Of a DNA stretch of 64,000 nucleotides, positions 25,897-36,926 are shown in pieces. Source of the DNA: Termitomyces sp. T153 (Eukaryota > Basidiomycota > Agaricomycetes > Agaricales > Lyophyllaceae); contig JACKQL020000015.1 in the NCBI GenBank assembly GCA_018296165.2, forward strand, positions 62,001 through 126,000, in the 5' to 3' direction. Position numbers and translations under genes: made by a program. The notes under the pieces were generated by a model that made no database searches, had not been told where the DNA came from, and saw only the letters and a list, made by a program, of their open reading frames with translations. Each line of letters begins with the position of its first letter. Position 1 is the stretch's first letter.

Positions 25897-26853
25897 TGTC
25901 AGGTTCCACTGACGACGGGGGCTCAGCTACACTGGCAAATCCTTACTAGGCAGACATGATGTCCTGCACTTATAACCAAGTGTCTGGGATGGGTGTGGAG
26001 GGGAGGGACTTGCAAGGGGGAGCTAGGGGGGGGCGGTCCGAGCAAGTCCGGAGTGGTTTGGGGACATCTAAGACCAAGTGTATTAGACATTGGACCTGGA
26101 TGGGCGTTGGAACAAGTTCATGGGCGCGCAAATAGAATGCAGGGTAAGCAGAGGCTTCATGATTGATGGGGGTGGAGCCAGAGTTTGGCGGGAGATCACC
26201 AAGGCGTGATGAGTTCCTGGGCCAAGTGGGGAGTGAGGTTCAGAGTTGTCATAAGAATGTTCAGGTCGTAACACATGCATGGGGTTCATACTGATGTTGG
26301 AGAAGAAAGGAACTTAGAAAGACAAAGGAAATATACACAGTTGAGACAAGATGGAGACAAGGTGAGATGAGACAGAGAAAAGAGATAGATTCAAAACTAA
26401 AAATAAAAACAGTGACAAGACAAAGGATGAGACATAAGAAACCAGTAAATGCAATATCAAGACTAAAGTACCAGGGGTTACTCTACGACTGATATACCTA
26501 CTACTGAGTGGTTCCGGAGAGCAGAGGATATGGCAGCAGGCTTGACAGAATTGCACAGAGTCGACAGTTGTCAGGTGCAATCTTGGAGCAGGCTGTGGTG
26601 ACATTCTGATGGGATCAGTTAGAAAGCGGATTGTTCTGGGGTTGGGGGAAGCCTCAGGAGTCCAGAGGAATTCAGGGGATGCATCAACTGCTGTGGAGAA
26701 GGCGTTGGAGTTGTTTAAGGAGCTGTCAGGGTTTGCCGAGGAAGTGTCAGAGTTGCCTGAAGTGGGCGCAGAGGGTGGGCGAGAGTTGGGGAGTTTGGTG
26801 GAGTGTTGGGGGGGCTGGGAGCAGTGTCAGGGTCTAGGGAGTGGGTCGTGACA
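25897..26853 (-). repeat. 3' LTR of the family A element
   Basis: 957 bp with short inverted ends TGTCA/TGACA. It matches 36927-37882 along its whole length. Differences between the two are mostly C/T or G/A at places where one or other copy has CG. Confidence 0.95.
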
Positions 26854-26919
26854 TCACCCCCCCTTCAGCGTTGAGACCCTTGAGATGCGGGGCACAGTTC
26901 AGGAATTGGTGCGGCATAA

Positions 26920-27265
26920 GAATTGAAGTCAAGCAATATTGATCAGACCACAGTAGCGGCAGCAGCATGGGAAACGAAGTCAAAGCATGGCCGCTGCTCC
27001 TCAGGGGGTTCTTTCCTAGTCATTGAAAAGGGTCAGATGTACTCTGGGGTTCCCAAACTTTCCCAATATTGTCTTCTGTGTATTTTCCAGCAGCATCCAT
27101 CCCCATCAGCACATACTTCAACTTCTTCCTTGGAGGACTCTGAGGGTTGGCAAGACCATAGGTGGGTGCAGGCAATATACCGTAGTTGTAAGTACCATCT
27201 CTTGCTCATCGTGGCCAGAGTGCTGAATAAGTCCCATCAGAGTTGTCGGTGGCAGTGGTGGGCCC
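26920..27265 (+). other. Possible 5' part of the antisense gene in the young element
   Basis: The stretch from about 26,925 (AGCAATATTGATCAGACC) is conserved with the old element near 25,360-25,390 on the opposite strand. It lies upstream of the cysteine-module exons of the antisense gene. Candidate acceptor TTTTCCAG near 27,090 and donors TAAGT near 27,190 and 27,230 suggest splicing, but I cannot fix exon borders or a start codon. A later solo LTR (27271-28416) separates this part from the remainder. Confidence 0.35.
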
Positions 27266-27270
27266 CTCAG

Positions 27271-28416
27271 TGTCATGACCCATTCCCTGGACCCCTGTAC
27301 ATCACCCAATAAAACTCCATCCCCCCAAAACCTCCCCCAACACTCCGTCAAACTTCCCCAGCACTCCGTGCCTACTCCAGCTAACTCCGACACATTCTCA
27401 GCTAACTCTGACAGCCCCCTGGCCAACTCTGACATCTTCCCTGCAGCTGCCAGTGCTTTTCCCCTGGACCTCCTGAGCCCCTGGGACCACTCCCCCACTG
27501 TGCCTAACTCTGTTACACATCATCAACTCAACACCCTGGCTCCTCTGACTTACCCTGAAACATCATGACAACCTCGGAACAGACCGCATCAACAATTGAT
27601 CCCACCAACATATCAACGTGGCCTGCCCTCTGGTCATAACCAACACCTGCTGACTCCGTCAAGCTCCACCAAGCCCTGCCACCATAGCCGATGTTCCCAG
27701 AGCTCTTCAGTAGTCAGTATATAAGACGTAGAGTAGCTCTTCTTACTCTAGTCTTGAGGTTACTTATCTACCTACTGGCCTTTCCTGATGTGTTTCTGAT
27801 TGTTCTTCTTGTGTTTTGTGTTCCATGTCTTGTTTTCCTTATTATCAGTCTCCCAGTCTTATCTTGTCTCTATTCTGTTATCATTTCATTATCATTCCAT
27901 GTCTCTGCCTGAATCTATTCTCATTCCCATCTCATCTCCATCCCACTTTGTTCGACTCCGTCTCATCTCATTTGATTCTGTCTATCATGTTCAAGTCCTC
28001 TCAACCATAATGTCCTCACGAACTCCATGATTACAATTATGAACCCCAATGCTCTTTTACCAACTCCAGACCCCACTACATGCTTGGCTCCAAACCCCAT
28101 CAATCCCCATTGATCCCCCATCAGAACTCCAGCTCCACTCCTGTCATTCATGTAGCCTCTGCCTCCTCCACACCTGCAATACTCACACACAGACTTATGC
28201 CTGAACCCCGCCAAGCCTGTCCCCCTTCCCTGCAACTCATCCTCTACTCCTCCAGACCTCCTCAGACTTGCTCAGATCAATTTCCACTAACTATCCTCAC
28301 AAGTCCCCAGTGTTTGGAACACCTCTGAGTGCCTGGTTGTCAGTGCAGAGAATCACATCCACCTAGTAAGGACTTGCCCAGTGTAGCTGAGCCCCCATGG
28401 TCAGTGGAACCTGACA
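27271..28416 (+). mobile_element. Family A solo LTR inside the young element, opposite orientation
   Basis: 1,146 bp, TGTCATGACCCATTCC at the start and GTGGAACCTGACA at the end, flanked by a perfect 5-bp duplication CTCAG (27266-27270 and 28417-28421). Its end is the reverse complement of the start of the host element's LTR (GTGTAGCTGAGCCCCC). No internal sequence remains, so it is a product of LTR-LTR recombination after insertion. It must be later than the 25897-37882 element. Confidence 0.93.
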
Positions 28417-28429
28417 CTCAGAGCCTTTG

Positions 28430-29905
28430 TTGGGGGAGGCTCCAGCACAGTTGGTGGGGAAAGTGGTCCCTGCTTCTCATTTCAGGCCTGGTGTTGCCTC
28501 CGGGGTGGTCTGCCCCATCCCTATGGGGTCAAGAGTCGTGCAGGCAGACGTGACACTGGAGTACTTTGCAGAGGCTGCGGAGCAAGCAAGAGGTCCCCTG
28601 ACGTTAGAGTAGTGTCAGGCGGTGGCCCCAGTGTGTCATTGGCATGTCCCTTCCTTATCAAGCTAACCCACATTTCTAGTGCGTGTCCTGTACCTGGCAG
28701 GGTGAACAGTGCGAATTTGAGGAGCCCATGCCAGGAGTGTGGCAGGACATGTCAGTGTGTTTCCCATGTTGCTCACAGCATAAGAAGTGCTCTGTCACTC
28801 TGAATTGGCATGCCACTTGCATTGCGGCAGAGCAGGGATGAGACCATGAGTGGGTTGCTGTGCAGTTGGAGGAGGGTCGGAGGGGTAGGGTCTCAGGGAG
28901 GGGTTCCAGAGTAGAGGGGGGAGTTGGCACGAGGCAGCCCCTGATGAAGGTTGGGCCCCTGCAGGGTGGGTGGAGGGAGGGGGCCCCCATGATGTGCAAC
29001 AAGGGTAAACAGAGGGCGTCCCCCTTGCCAGAGGTGGGGCCTAGCAAGTGGGCATTGGGGGAGCCAGCAATGGTGGGCCCTCCAGATCCCACGGTGTATT
29101 CCCCGACTTCTGGGGCCTTGGTTGAGAAGTCTGTGGGAGGGTCATGGTTGGTTGCTGAGGCTTTTCTGTGGTATTGGGTGGAGGAGTTGGAGAGGTTGTT
29201 GGCCACATGTGGGGCGGAAGTTTGTAGGGTGGGGGAGGAGAGGAACAGGCTTTGAAGGGAACTGGATGGGGCTCAGAAGAAATGGGACTTGGTGCTTAGG
29301 GATAAGGGCATTGCCATGGGAACAGCCATGGAGCAACTGTCGCAGCTTCAAGAGCTGTGAGTGCATATGGGGCCATTGGAGGTGCAGGTGGAGGTGGTGG
29401 GGCAACAATCAGAGGGGTTGGAGATGCGGGGAACTCAGTGGGGGTCCAGTGTAGAAGTAACCTGAGCGACGGTAGAGAGGGTGCAGCAGCAGGAAGAGTG
29501 GCTTGCCAACAAGGTGGCCTCAGGGCGGTGGGGAGTGCTTCATAAGTCCTCCCTTCATCTCCTGTTTACTATGAGCTGACATTTGATTTCGCAGACTGGG
29601 CCAGAGAGCACTGCATCCTCCTCAACAGAGCGTCAGCAGCACTGGAGTCCATCCATGACAAGTTGGTGAGGATGCCCAGGGATCTCCCGCTGGAGTTGGG
29701 GCAGGGGGTCACGCAGATGGGGCATCTGCTGGTGGGACATCGGCGGAGGGTGACAGCGGACTCTGGAGCATGGTGGGAGGTGGCAATGGATGTGGCAGAG
29801 CCACTTCTGGGGCATCCCAAAGTTCTGGCAATGGTAGTAGCGCAGCTGGAGGTGGATCTGGTGGGGAGGATAGCAGAGGTGGATTTAGAGGGGGAGAGGG
29901 AGTAG
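28430..29905 (+). pseudogene. Antisense gene of the family A element: Zn2Cys6-like cysteine modules plus helical C-terminus
   Basis: Read opposite to gag-pol. Upstream exon: about 28,540-28,615 (VTLEYFAEAAEQARGPLTLE). Cysteine exon: starts at 28680 after acceptor TTTCTAG, with CVSCTWQGEQC, a 15-residue linker, then CFPCCSQHKKC. This gives six cysteines in two C-x2-C-x6-C modules, the arrangement of a Gal4-type binuclear cluster with an unusually long linker. A glycine/proline-rich linker and a helical part (VEELERLLATCGAEVCRVG) follow. The last exon is 29595-29905 after acceptor TTTCGCAG and ends EVDLEGERE. In-frame TGA codons at 28839 and 29253 fit old CGA codons; the expected last donor reads ATAAGT (29542). 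The old element holds a diverged copy with the same protein-level conservation. DNA binding is inference. Confidence 0.65.
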
Positions 29906-30215
29906 GGGTTCTCTGGATTCTGGTTTCTCATTGCCCCACACTCCCCTATTTCTATATTTCTTCCTTGTAGCTTTTGTGAATATCGGACTTCTTGTACTTT
30001 TGCTGAGCATAAGAAGTTTTCAGAATGAGTAAGGGGCAGAGTAAGTGAAAACATGTAGGGGAGGTACTCGTGGGAGTTGAATCCCTGATAAATCCAGAGG
30101 CAGGGGTTATACCCACTGATGCCATCTGCACTTGCTAGTCCCGGGGGTCCCAGAGCTTGGTGGGGTGTTGTCAATGGAAGTCCTGGAGTTTGTTGGGGGC
30201 TCCATTGAGGTTTTT

Positions 30216-31643
30216 TCAGGGCTTCCACATGTCATCCTCAGGTCTGTAGCCCTTCCAGTGGACTAAGTACTGGGGTTGTCCACAGACCAAGCAGGAGTCA
30301 AGGATCTGGTTGACCTCGTAGTGGTACTTGTCCTCGACCTCAATGGGGGGTGGTTGGCTGGGGTGCTGGCCAGGGAAGGGGTCTGAGGCATGTTTTTTGA
30401 GGAGTTGAATGTGGAACATGGGGTGGAGGCCTTTCAAGCCCAGAGGTAGGTTGAGTTTGTAGGCATGCGTGGGGACCTTCTGGAGGACTTTGAAAGGACC
30501 AAGGTGTTTGTGGTCTAGTTTGATGGAGGGCCTCTGGGTCTTGAGGTTGCATTGATCAAGCCAAACCAAGGTGCTGGGGGGCCAGTTGGGGGTGGGATGA
30601 CGTCGGGCATCAGCATGTTTGGAGTAGGCTTGATTGGCGGTGTTGATCTCATCCCAGAGGAATTGGTGAAGGAATCAGAGGTCCTTGGCAACTTTGTGGG
30701 TGGCGTGGGAGGGGATGTCCTTCAGGGACAGGGTGAGTCAGGAGTTGTAGCCTTTGTTGGCATAGAAGCGGGAGACTCCAGTGGCAGAGTGGGGCATGTT
30801 GTTGTAGGTGAATTTGGTGAGGGGGAGTTCTGCACACCAGTCGTTCTGTAAATAGTTAACATGTAGGCAGAGGTACTGCTCCAGTGTCTGGTTCACTTGT
30901 TCTGTTTGTCCGTCGGTCTCTGGGTGATAGGTGGTGGAGAGGCTGGTTTTGATCTCAAGTGCCTTGCATAGCAATTGCCAAAAGTGGGATACAAACAGGG
31001 GTCTACAGTCGGAGATAATGTTGTCTGGGAGTCTGTGCTTGGAGAATACATGTTCAAGGAATAGTTTGGCAAACTCCAGAGCATTGTCAGTAGTGTGGCA
31101 GGGGATGAAGAGGGCTTGCTTGGTGAGGCAGTAAATGATGACGAGGATTGCATTGAAACCTTCAGAGTCAGGGAGTTTGATGATATGATCCATCAATAGG
31201 GAGGACCAGGGGCGGCGGCTGATGGGGAGGGGTTTCAATAATCTGTGGGGGCGGTGACAGGGTGCCTTGGCCTGGAGGCAAGGTTTGCAGGCCCTTACAT
31301 ATTGTGTGATGTCCTTCTTCATTCCTGGCCAAAAGTAAGTCTGGGAGATGAGTTGAAGGGTCTTACAAATTCCTGGGTGCCCCCAGAGCTTATGGTCATG
31401 ATGCTGCCGGAGTATGTCAAGGCAGATGGACTTGTGGTCCAGAGCATAAATTTGTCCACTCCGGAGCAGGAGGCAGTGGTCCGGAGACAGCAAAAAGGGA
31501 TTCTCAGCACTCGACTCATTGGGGTTGTTGTGGGGGTCATGCTGGGTGAAGAAGGAGTCTGGGGGTGAATTTCTGATTTGCTGGAGGATTCCTTCTTCAT
31601 TTAAAATCAGCACAGCATGTAGATGTTCAGGGGGGATTACCAC
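30216..31643 (-). pseudogene. Family A integrase with chromodomain
   Basis: The first frame (31643 to 30738) is open over 301 codons. Zinc-binding HHCC region: HHDHKLWGHPGICKTLQL and VRACKPCLQAK. Catalytic core: MDHIIKLPDSEG (first Asp), NIISDCRPLFVSHFWQ (second Asp), TTYHPETDGQTEQVN (Glu). After one frame break near 30,740-30,570 the C-terminal integrase domain continues ([27 protein letters not shown]), then the chromodomain ([24 protein letters not shown]) ends at 30216. All three catalytic acidic residues are present. It joins DNA ends of the element to the host genome; the chromodomain points to silent chromatin as target. Confidence 0.9.
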
Positions 31644-33128
31644 TCAATGGTTGAATGCATTCCATTTGGCTTTGAATGACTTCTTTGGATACACATTGGA
31701 CCTTTGAGTGAGGGCATCGGTCTTTGTGCTGAGTTGCCCAGGGTGGTAGTGGATGGTGAAGTCATACTCCGAGAGGGTTTTGGACCATTGGGCTTGGCAG
31801 CGGCTGAGCTGTTTCATGGTCATGAAGTATTGCAGGTTGTTGTGATCAGAGTATACTTGGATGCAGTGCAGGGACCCCTTGAGGTAGGCCTGCCACTGAC
31901 AGAAGGCTTCAACAATTGCAAGGAGTTCTTTGTCATAGATGTTGTAGTTGAGTTCTGCTGGAATCATTGATTGGGTGTAGAAGGCAACAGGACAGAGATC
32001 TTTGCCCCCCAAGTCTGACTGGGAGAGTATCCCAGTGGTAGCATAGTTGGAGGCATCACATTTGAGCATGATTGGCAGGGAGGGGTCAAAATGGTGGAGG
32101 ACCAGAGCAGAGGTGAAGGCCTTCTTCAGGAGGAGGAATATGCTCTGGCACTTGCTGTCCCAATCCCAAGGGGTGTCCTTCTGCGTGAGTTGGTTGAGGG
32201 GTTTGGTAATCCCAGAGTAGTTGTCGATGAAACAGCAATAAAAGTTAGCAAACCCCAGGAATGACTGTACCTCCTTGACATTCCATGGTGGGGGCCAGTT
32301 GAGTATTGCGTCAACCTTGGTGGGGTCCATGCGCATGCTGTTGGGGGTGACAATGACTCCAAGATATTCAACCTCCATCATGTGGAAGAGCATTTCTTGG
32401 GTTTGGCATGAAGGTGGTACTCTCAGAGTTGTTCTAAGATGCAGCAGATGTGCTCTGGATGCTCTGTCAGCAAATTCAAGTAGATCAGGATGTTGTCCAG
32501 ATACACAATAACAAAAATGTCATTCATGTTGTGGAAGATGTTGTTCATGAAGTACTGGAAAGTGGCGGGGGAGTTAGTCATTCCAAAGGGCATTACGAGG
32601 TACTCAAAGAGGCCATAGTGGGTGCAAAAGGCGGTCTTCCATTCATGTTCTGGAGCAGAGGTCTATCTTTGTGTAAATCTTCGCACTGCGGAGATGATCA
32701 ACAAGGTCTCTGATCAAGGGGAGGAGATACCAGTTTTTTTCGGTGACTTTGTTGAGTCCCCGATAATCCACACAGAGTCAGAGTGACCCATCCTTCTTCT
32801 TGGTGAACAGAACTGGAGCGCCGGTGGCGGAGATTGACAGGCATATGAAGCTCTTGCCAAGCATGTTGTCAAGGTATTCTTTCAAGGCTTGGAGCTCAAT
32901 CTTGGACATGTTGTAGATCTTGCCAAACAGGGGTGAGGTGCCTTCTTTGAGGTCAATCTTGTGGTTGTAGGAGCAGTGCGAGGGAAGTTCTTTGGCACTC
33001 CCTTCAGAGAACACATCAGCAAACTCATGATACTCCGGGAGAACTACTTTGGATAGGATCTGTTCCTCCATCTTGCTCTCCAGCATAGTGGTCCCTGTGC
33101 GGAGGTGCTCCTTGGGTAGGGCTGGCAT
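31644..33128 (-). pseudogene. Family A reverse transcriptase-RNase H
   Basis: The N-terminal part (LPEYHEFADVFSEGSAKELP, near 33,040) and the RT fingers (VLFTKKKDGSL then a stop at 32,780) are followed by palm sequence in shifted frames ([14 protein letters not shown], near 32,760). The catalytic loop region near 32,500 reads only in a broken frame. From 32393 to 31644 the frame is open: VEYLGVIVTPNSMRMD, VQSFLGFANFYCCFI, and RNase H motifs LKCDASNYATTGILSQ, YDKELLAIVEAF, VYSDHNNLQYF, and HPGQLSTKTDALTQRS. Domain order and motifs are those of Metaviridae. The stop and frameshifts make it inactive. Confidence 0.9.
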
Positions 33129-33329
33129 GATTTGTAACTGGAAGGTGGGGGTGCTGTCTTTTAGAAGGCATGCAAAAGGGATGGCACCAATGATTTTAAT
33201 GTTGAGGTTTCCAGAGTCGACGGAGTTGGATGTCGGAGTGGTAGCAGAGTTGGTTGGGGGCTTTGAGCATCACTGGTTGGGGTACCGCGGGCCTTTGTAT
33301 TGATTCCGAGGTATGTTGGGAGGCAGCCG

Positions 33330-34300
33330 TCATAATGTGATTGAGGGTGACTGAGGCAGAGTGGCATTTCCTTCTTTGTCGGAGTTGTCATTGGAGGTTG
33401 AGGGACTCTGGGTTGCTCTGGAGGTACTGGCGCTGGAGTGGGAGATGTCAGAGTCCAAGATAGACTGGAGGTGGAGGGGGATGGTGGCCACTAAACTCAC
33501 TTTGGGGCCAGGGAATTGCATGGTGAGGTTCTTCCAGTTGATGTTGGAGTTGATGTCTTGCAGCCATGGGAGTCCAAGCATGATTGGAGTCGGCAGAGGT
33601 AGTTGGGTGACAAGGAGCTGGGCCTGAAACTGCAGGTCATTGTCAAGGGTGAGGGTGTTGTCATGGTATTGAGTGATTCTTGTCATGGCGGGGCTTCTGT
33701 TGAAGAGTTGGAGCTCAAGGAGTTTGTCGAGGTCATTGCACTGGAGGCCAAGTTGATTACTGACAAAGGTGCTGGAGGCACCACTGTCAATGAGGGCAGG
33801 GAATATCTTGGAAGAGTTGTCAAGTCAGACATTGATGATGAATGACCATGCAGATCTAGAGCGGAGCTGCGGGGGAGTCTGGAAGTGGTCGATTGTGGTC
33901 TTGGAGTTCTTGGAGGAGCGTGAGACATTGAAAAGTACCAGCCTGGAGTTGGTGGGGTTGTCCTGGTCAAGGCAGAGGGTGAGGCTGGGCCAGTCAACAT
34001 GGGGGTTGGTGGAATGGAGCCATGAGAATCCTAAGACAATGGAGGCGGAGGAGTGTAATTTTGTGATAAGTAGTTGGAGTTTTTGCTGTCGTCCATTGGC
34101 AAAGGTCATGGTTGTTTCTAGGCAGTGTGTGATGTCTCCTGCTGGGGTAGGGTCTCCATCAAAAAGTTTGAGGGGAATCAAGGTGGGGAGGCATCAGAGG
34201 GAGTGGGGAGCAAGCACTGCTAAGGATTCATCAATGAAGTTATCAGTGGCGCCACTGTTGACTAGTGTGGGGATGGGGTTGTCGGTGAAGGGGAGAGTGG
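33330..34300 (-). pseudogene. Family A protease region with two tandem retropepsin-like domains
   Basis: Two homologous units lie 157 codons apart in one frame. Unit 1: LVNSGATDNFIDES with Asn codon 34257-34259 where the catalytic Asp is expected, a later strand ITHCLETTMTFANGRQ, and SIVLGFSWLHSTNPHVDW. Unit 2: ALIDSGASSTFVSNQ with intact Asp codon 33786-33788, ITQYHDNTLTLDNDLQ, and PIMLGLPWLQDINSNINW. Each unit has the Asp-Ser-Gly loop and the ILG-like psi-loop strand of retropepsins. Retropepsins usually act as homodimers with one such unit per chain; here the two could pair within one chain. A TGA separates the units near 33,835, and another stop lies near 34,190. The protease would mature the Gag-Pol polyprotein. 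Confidence 0.75.
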
Positions 34301-34439
34301 TGCAGAGGAGAAGGTTGGTGGATGAGTGGGAGGGGAGGTGTACTGGGGGGCTGTCTGGGGCGAGTATTGTTGCGCAGAGAAGTGTGGCCAGGGCAGAGAA
34401 GACATCGGGGTCTGGTCCATGGTCTAGTGTGTCTTCAAG

Positions 34440-36899
34440 ACCTAAACTGCCGACTCATTTTCCATAAACTGGTAGTTATAGTCTTCTTCATCAATTGTCC
34501 ACATAGCATGTCCCATCACCACATAGGATGCACGCACCCTCCTTCCATCATTTCTCCTGTGTTTCCTCCGGCACATTGATCCATGGATTATCCCAAATCC
34601 TATTTGCGCATAAGGCTTCTTGGTTGTTGGCGGGGTTTGGAATGTCATCAGGGTCATTGGGGTTGGTGTCCAGGGGTTCCAGAGTTTCATGGAGGTCGGC
34701 GGCGTTTAGCTGGTTGTCCTGGGGGTCGATTGGTGCTGGTAGTTCCTTGGCCTGGGGGAAAATGGGGTGTGGAGTTGGCAGGGTTAGTGGGGATTGAGGA
34801 TCAAATGCTGTTGGTTGCTCTGGCCTGCCAGTTGGTGTTACTGGAGGCGTTCCAGGGGGTCCAGGGCACCATGTTTTTGCTGCAATCTTCCCAGTAATGT
34901 TGGTCAACCTGGGTAACAAGCGCCTTGTACCCATTGTAGGTGGTTTGCTTGGGTGCAAGGCAAAGGACATCCTTGATCCATTGAGGCAGGGCACGATGGA
35001 GGGCAAATTGGAGAGCGTTGTAGTTCCAGCCAGTCTTGTAGGCTTCCCATTTGAATTGTACAATAAAGGTCATGAAGCGTTTGTTGTTGCACATTCGGAG
35101 GTTGAAGAGATTTTCCTCCACCTCTGCTATGGTGTCAAAGACACCAAACTTACTCAAGAATTCCTGGGTGAAAGCAAGCCAATTGGAGAGCATGGAGTTG
35201 TTGGGATCAAACCAGAGTAGTGCAGTGTAATGATCAAAGGCAATACCCTGTAAATATGATGCAGCAAAGGCCACTCGTGAGCTCTCAAGTTGGAAGGTAA
35301 TTGGCTTCAATTGAAACATAGTCAGACACTGGGTTAGAAAAATTCGCCACTTCTGGGAGTCGTGGCCAGTGAAGGGTTTGGGCTTCTGAATGTCGAGCTT
35401 ACCCTCCTGGGCCAGTGCGTTGCAGGTATTGTCCTGTGGATTTTGAGCTTGGGGCGGGGGTCCGGCATTGTAGTAGTAATAGTAGTTGTTCCTGTTTCCA
35501 CGCTGGAGGGGAAAGTTGTCCATCACCGGGCCCCATCCTCCAGGGGGTCTGCCGTTGGGTGGCCCTCTGCCAGGGGTTTGGCCCACATTGCCCAGGGCAG
35601 GCCCTGGGGCCCATCGAGGGGGTCCTTCTGGAGTGGGGGGTCCAAAATAATTGGCGTTGGTGGGAGGGTTAGGCATTGAAGCAGGCAGGGGATGAGGATG
35701 GTTGGTAAGAAAGGGTGGTTGGGGTGCCCCGGGACCCATGCGCTGTTGCGGGGGGGCTGGGGCATTGGAATGGGGTGGAGGGGCATTGACATGAGAGGTG
35801 CAGAGGTTGAAGTGGGGGGGTTGGTCTTGTGGAGGTCTGTTGCATGGGGCGTGCTTGTTGGCGGGGTTACCAGGCTTGTCAATGTAGAAGAGAGTCCGGT
35901 TGTCGTCGTCGATGTGTGGGAGTGGCCATTGGGAGCGGGGTTCAGGGATGGTGGGCTGGTCCCAGGTTCAGAAGGCACTGGGGACGGAGTTGGCCCAGGG
36001 GCAAGCGGAGAGGGCCAAGATATGGGTGGCTGGTTGGTCGAACAATCCCCCTGTGGGGTTAAGGTTCCTCAAGATGCTGGAGGCCATATTAAGTTCTTCC
36101 TGCTGACAGGGAATGGAATGCGGGGCTTTGCTTCATGTTCCAATAGGCTCCTTGCATTGCACATGGCAGGAGCAGGTGGGGTCTAGAGGGTCTTCAAAGG
36201 GGCAGAAGTTTGGGCTGGTGTGGATTTCTTCAACCAATGCACAGAGCTCATTCCGTAAGTTATTGTCAATGTCCAGGGTGCCTTGCATAGTCTCCAGGAG
36301 ATTCCCTTGCAGATAGTGCTCATGGAAGTTGAGGAGTTGATCTGCCCAGACTTCCAGAGTCATGGAGGTGTCAGAGTAACCTAGGTTGGTGAGGAGGGTG
36401 CGGGTGCATCTTGTGAACTCCATAGAAGAGAGGTGGAGGAAGCAGAGGACTTTGTCACGCTGTTAGGCATAGGCTTTGACTCTTTGCTGCCTGGGAGAAG
36501 GAGGAGCTTGAGCGGGAAATGGCATATGAGGGGGGGAATAATTATTCATAGGCCCCAAAGGGGTTGGGGCTGCAGCAGGGACTGGGTACGCATAATAGTG
36601 GGCAGAGAGAAGGTAGGCAGGGTTAGGGGGTGCTGCGGAGTATCCTCCAGGGTACATACAGGGATTGTTGCCATCAGCAGAGAATGTAGGAGGGCGGTGC
36701 TAGCCCGGAGGTATCTCCTGGCTGATGGAAGGGGCGTAGAACACCTAGTTGGGGTCAGGAGTCCAGTGACAAGGAACGTACTGATCTGTGGGGGGGCCTG
36801 GGTAGAACAGAGTGTAGGGATTTTCTGGTACTGGTTGACTATAGACATTGGTTAGGTAGCTGGTGGGGTTGTATGTGGGGTTATACGCAGACATCAAGA
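34440..36899 (-). pseudogene. Family A Gag
   Basis: The likely start is MSAYNPTYNPTSYLTNVYSQ at about 36,897. A Tyr/Pro-rich N-terminus is interrupted by stops near 36,745, 36,700 and 36,465. A helical segment (36,423-36,133, WADQLLNFHEHYLQGNLLE) and a long Pro-rich linker follow. The conserved capsid-like domain (retrotransposon gag family) lies in the open frame 35739-34801, with KPFTGHDSQKWRIFLTQC, VAFAASYLQGIAFDHYTALL and FNLRMCNNKRFMTFIVQFK. After a TGA at 34801 the frame continues (DNPWINVPEETQEK) to a Cys-rich ACILCGDGTC near 34,530 in place of a canonical CCHC knuckle. Gag would form the particle. Confidence 0.85.
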
Positions 36900-36926
36900 A
36901 TGGGGTAAGGGGGAGTCTTGATATTA

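Noticed and set aside
28676..29206. 176-codon minus-strand frame in the sense direction of the young element
   Set aside because: Conservation with the old element is seen in the opposite (antisense) reading, with cysteine spacing and splice acceptors; the sense frame is its shadow.
29569..30228. 219-codon minus-strand frame following the chromodomain
   Set aside because: It overlaps the last antisense exon, has no domain, and the conserved reading is on the other strand up to 29905; the remainder looks like 3' untranslated sequence.
36900..36926. Primer binding site next to the 5' LTR (minus strand reads TAATATCAAGACTC)
   Set aside because: It looks somewhat like the common TGGTATCAGAGC type, but with several mismatches, so no tRNA can be assigned.
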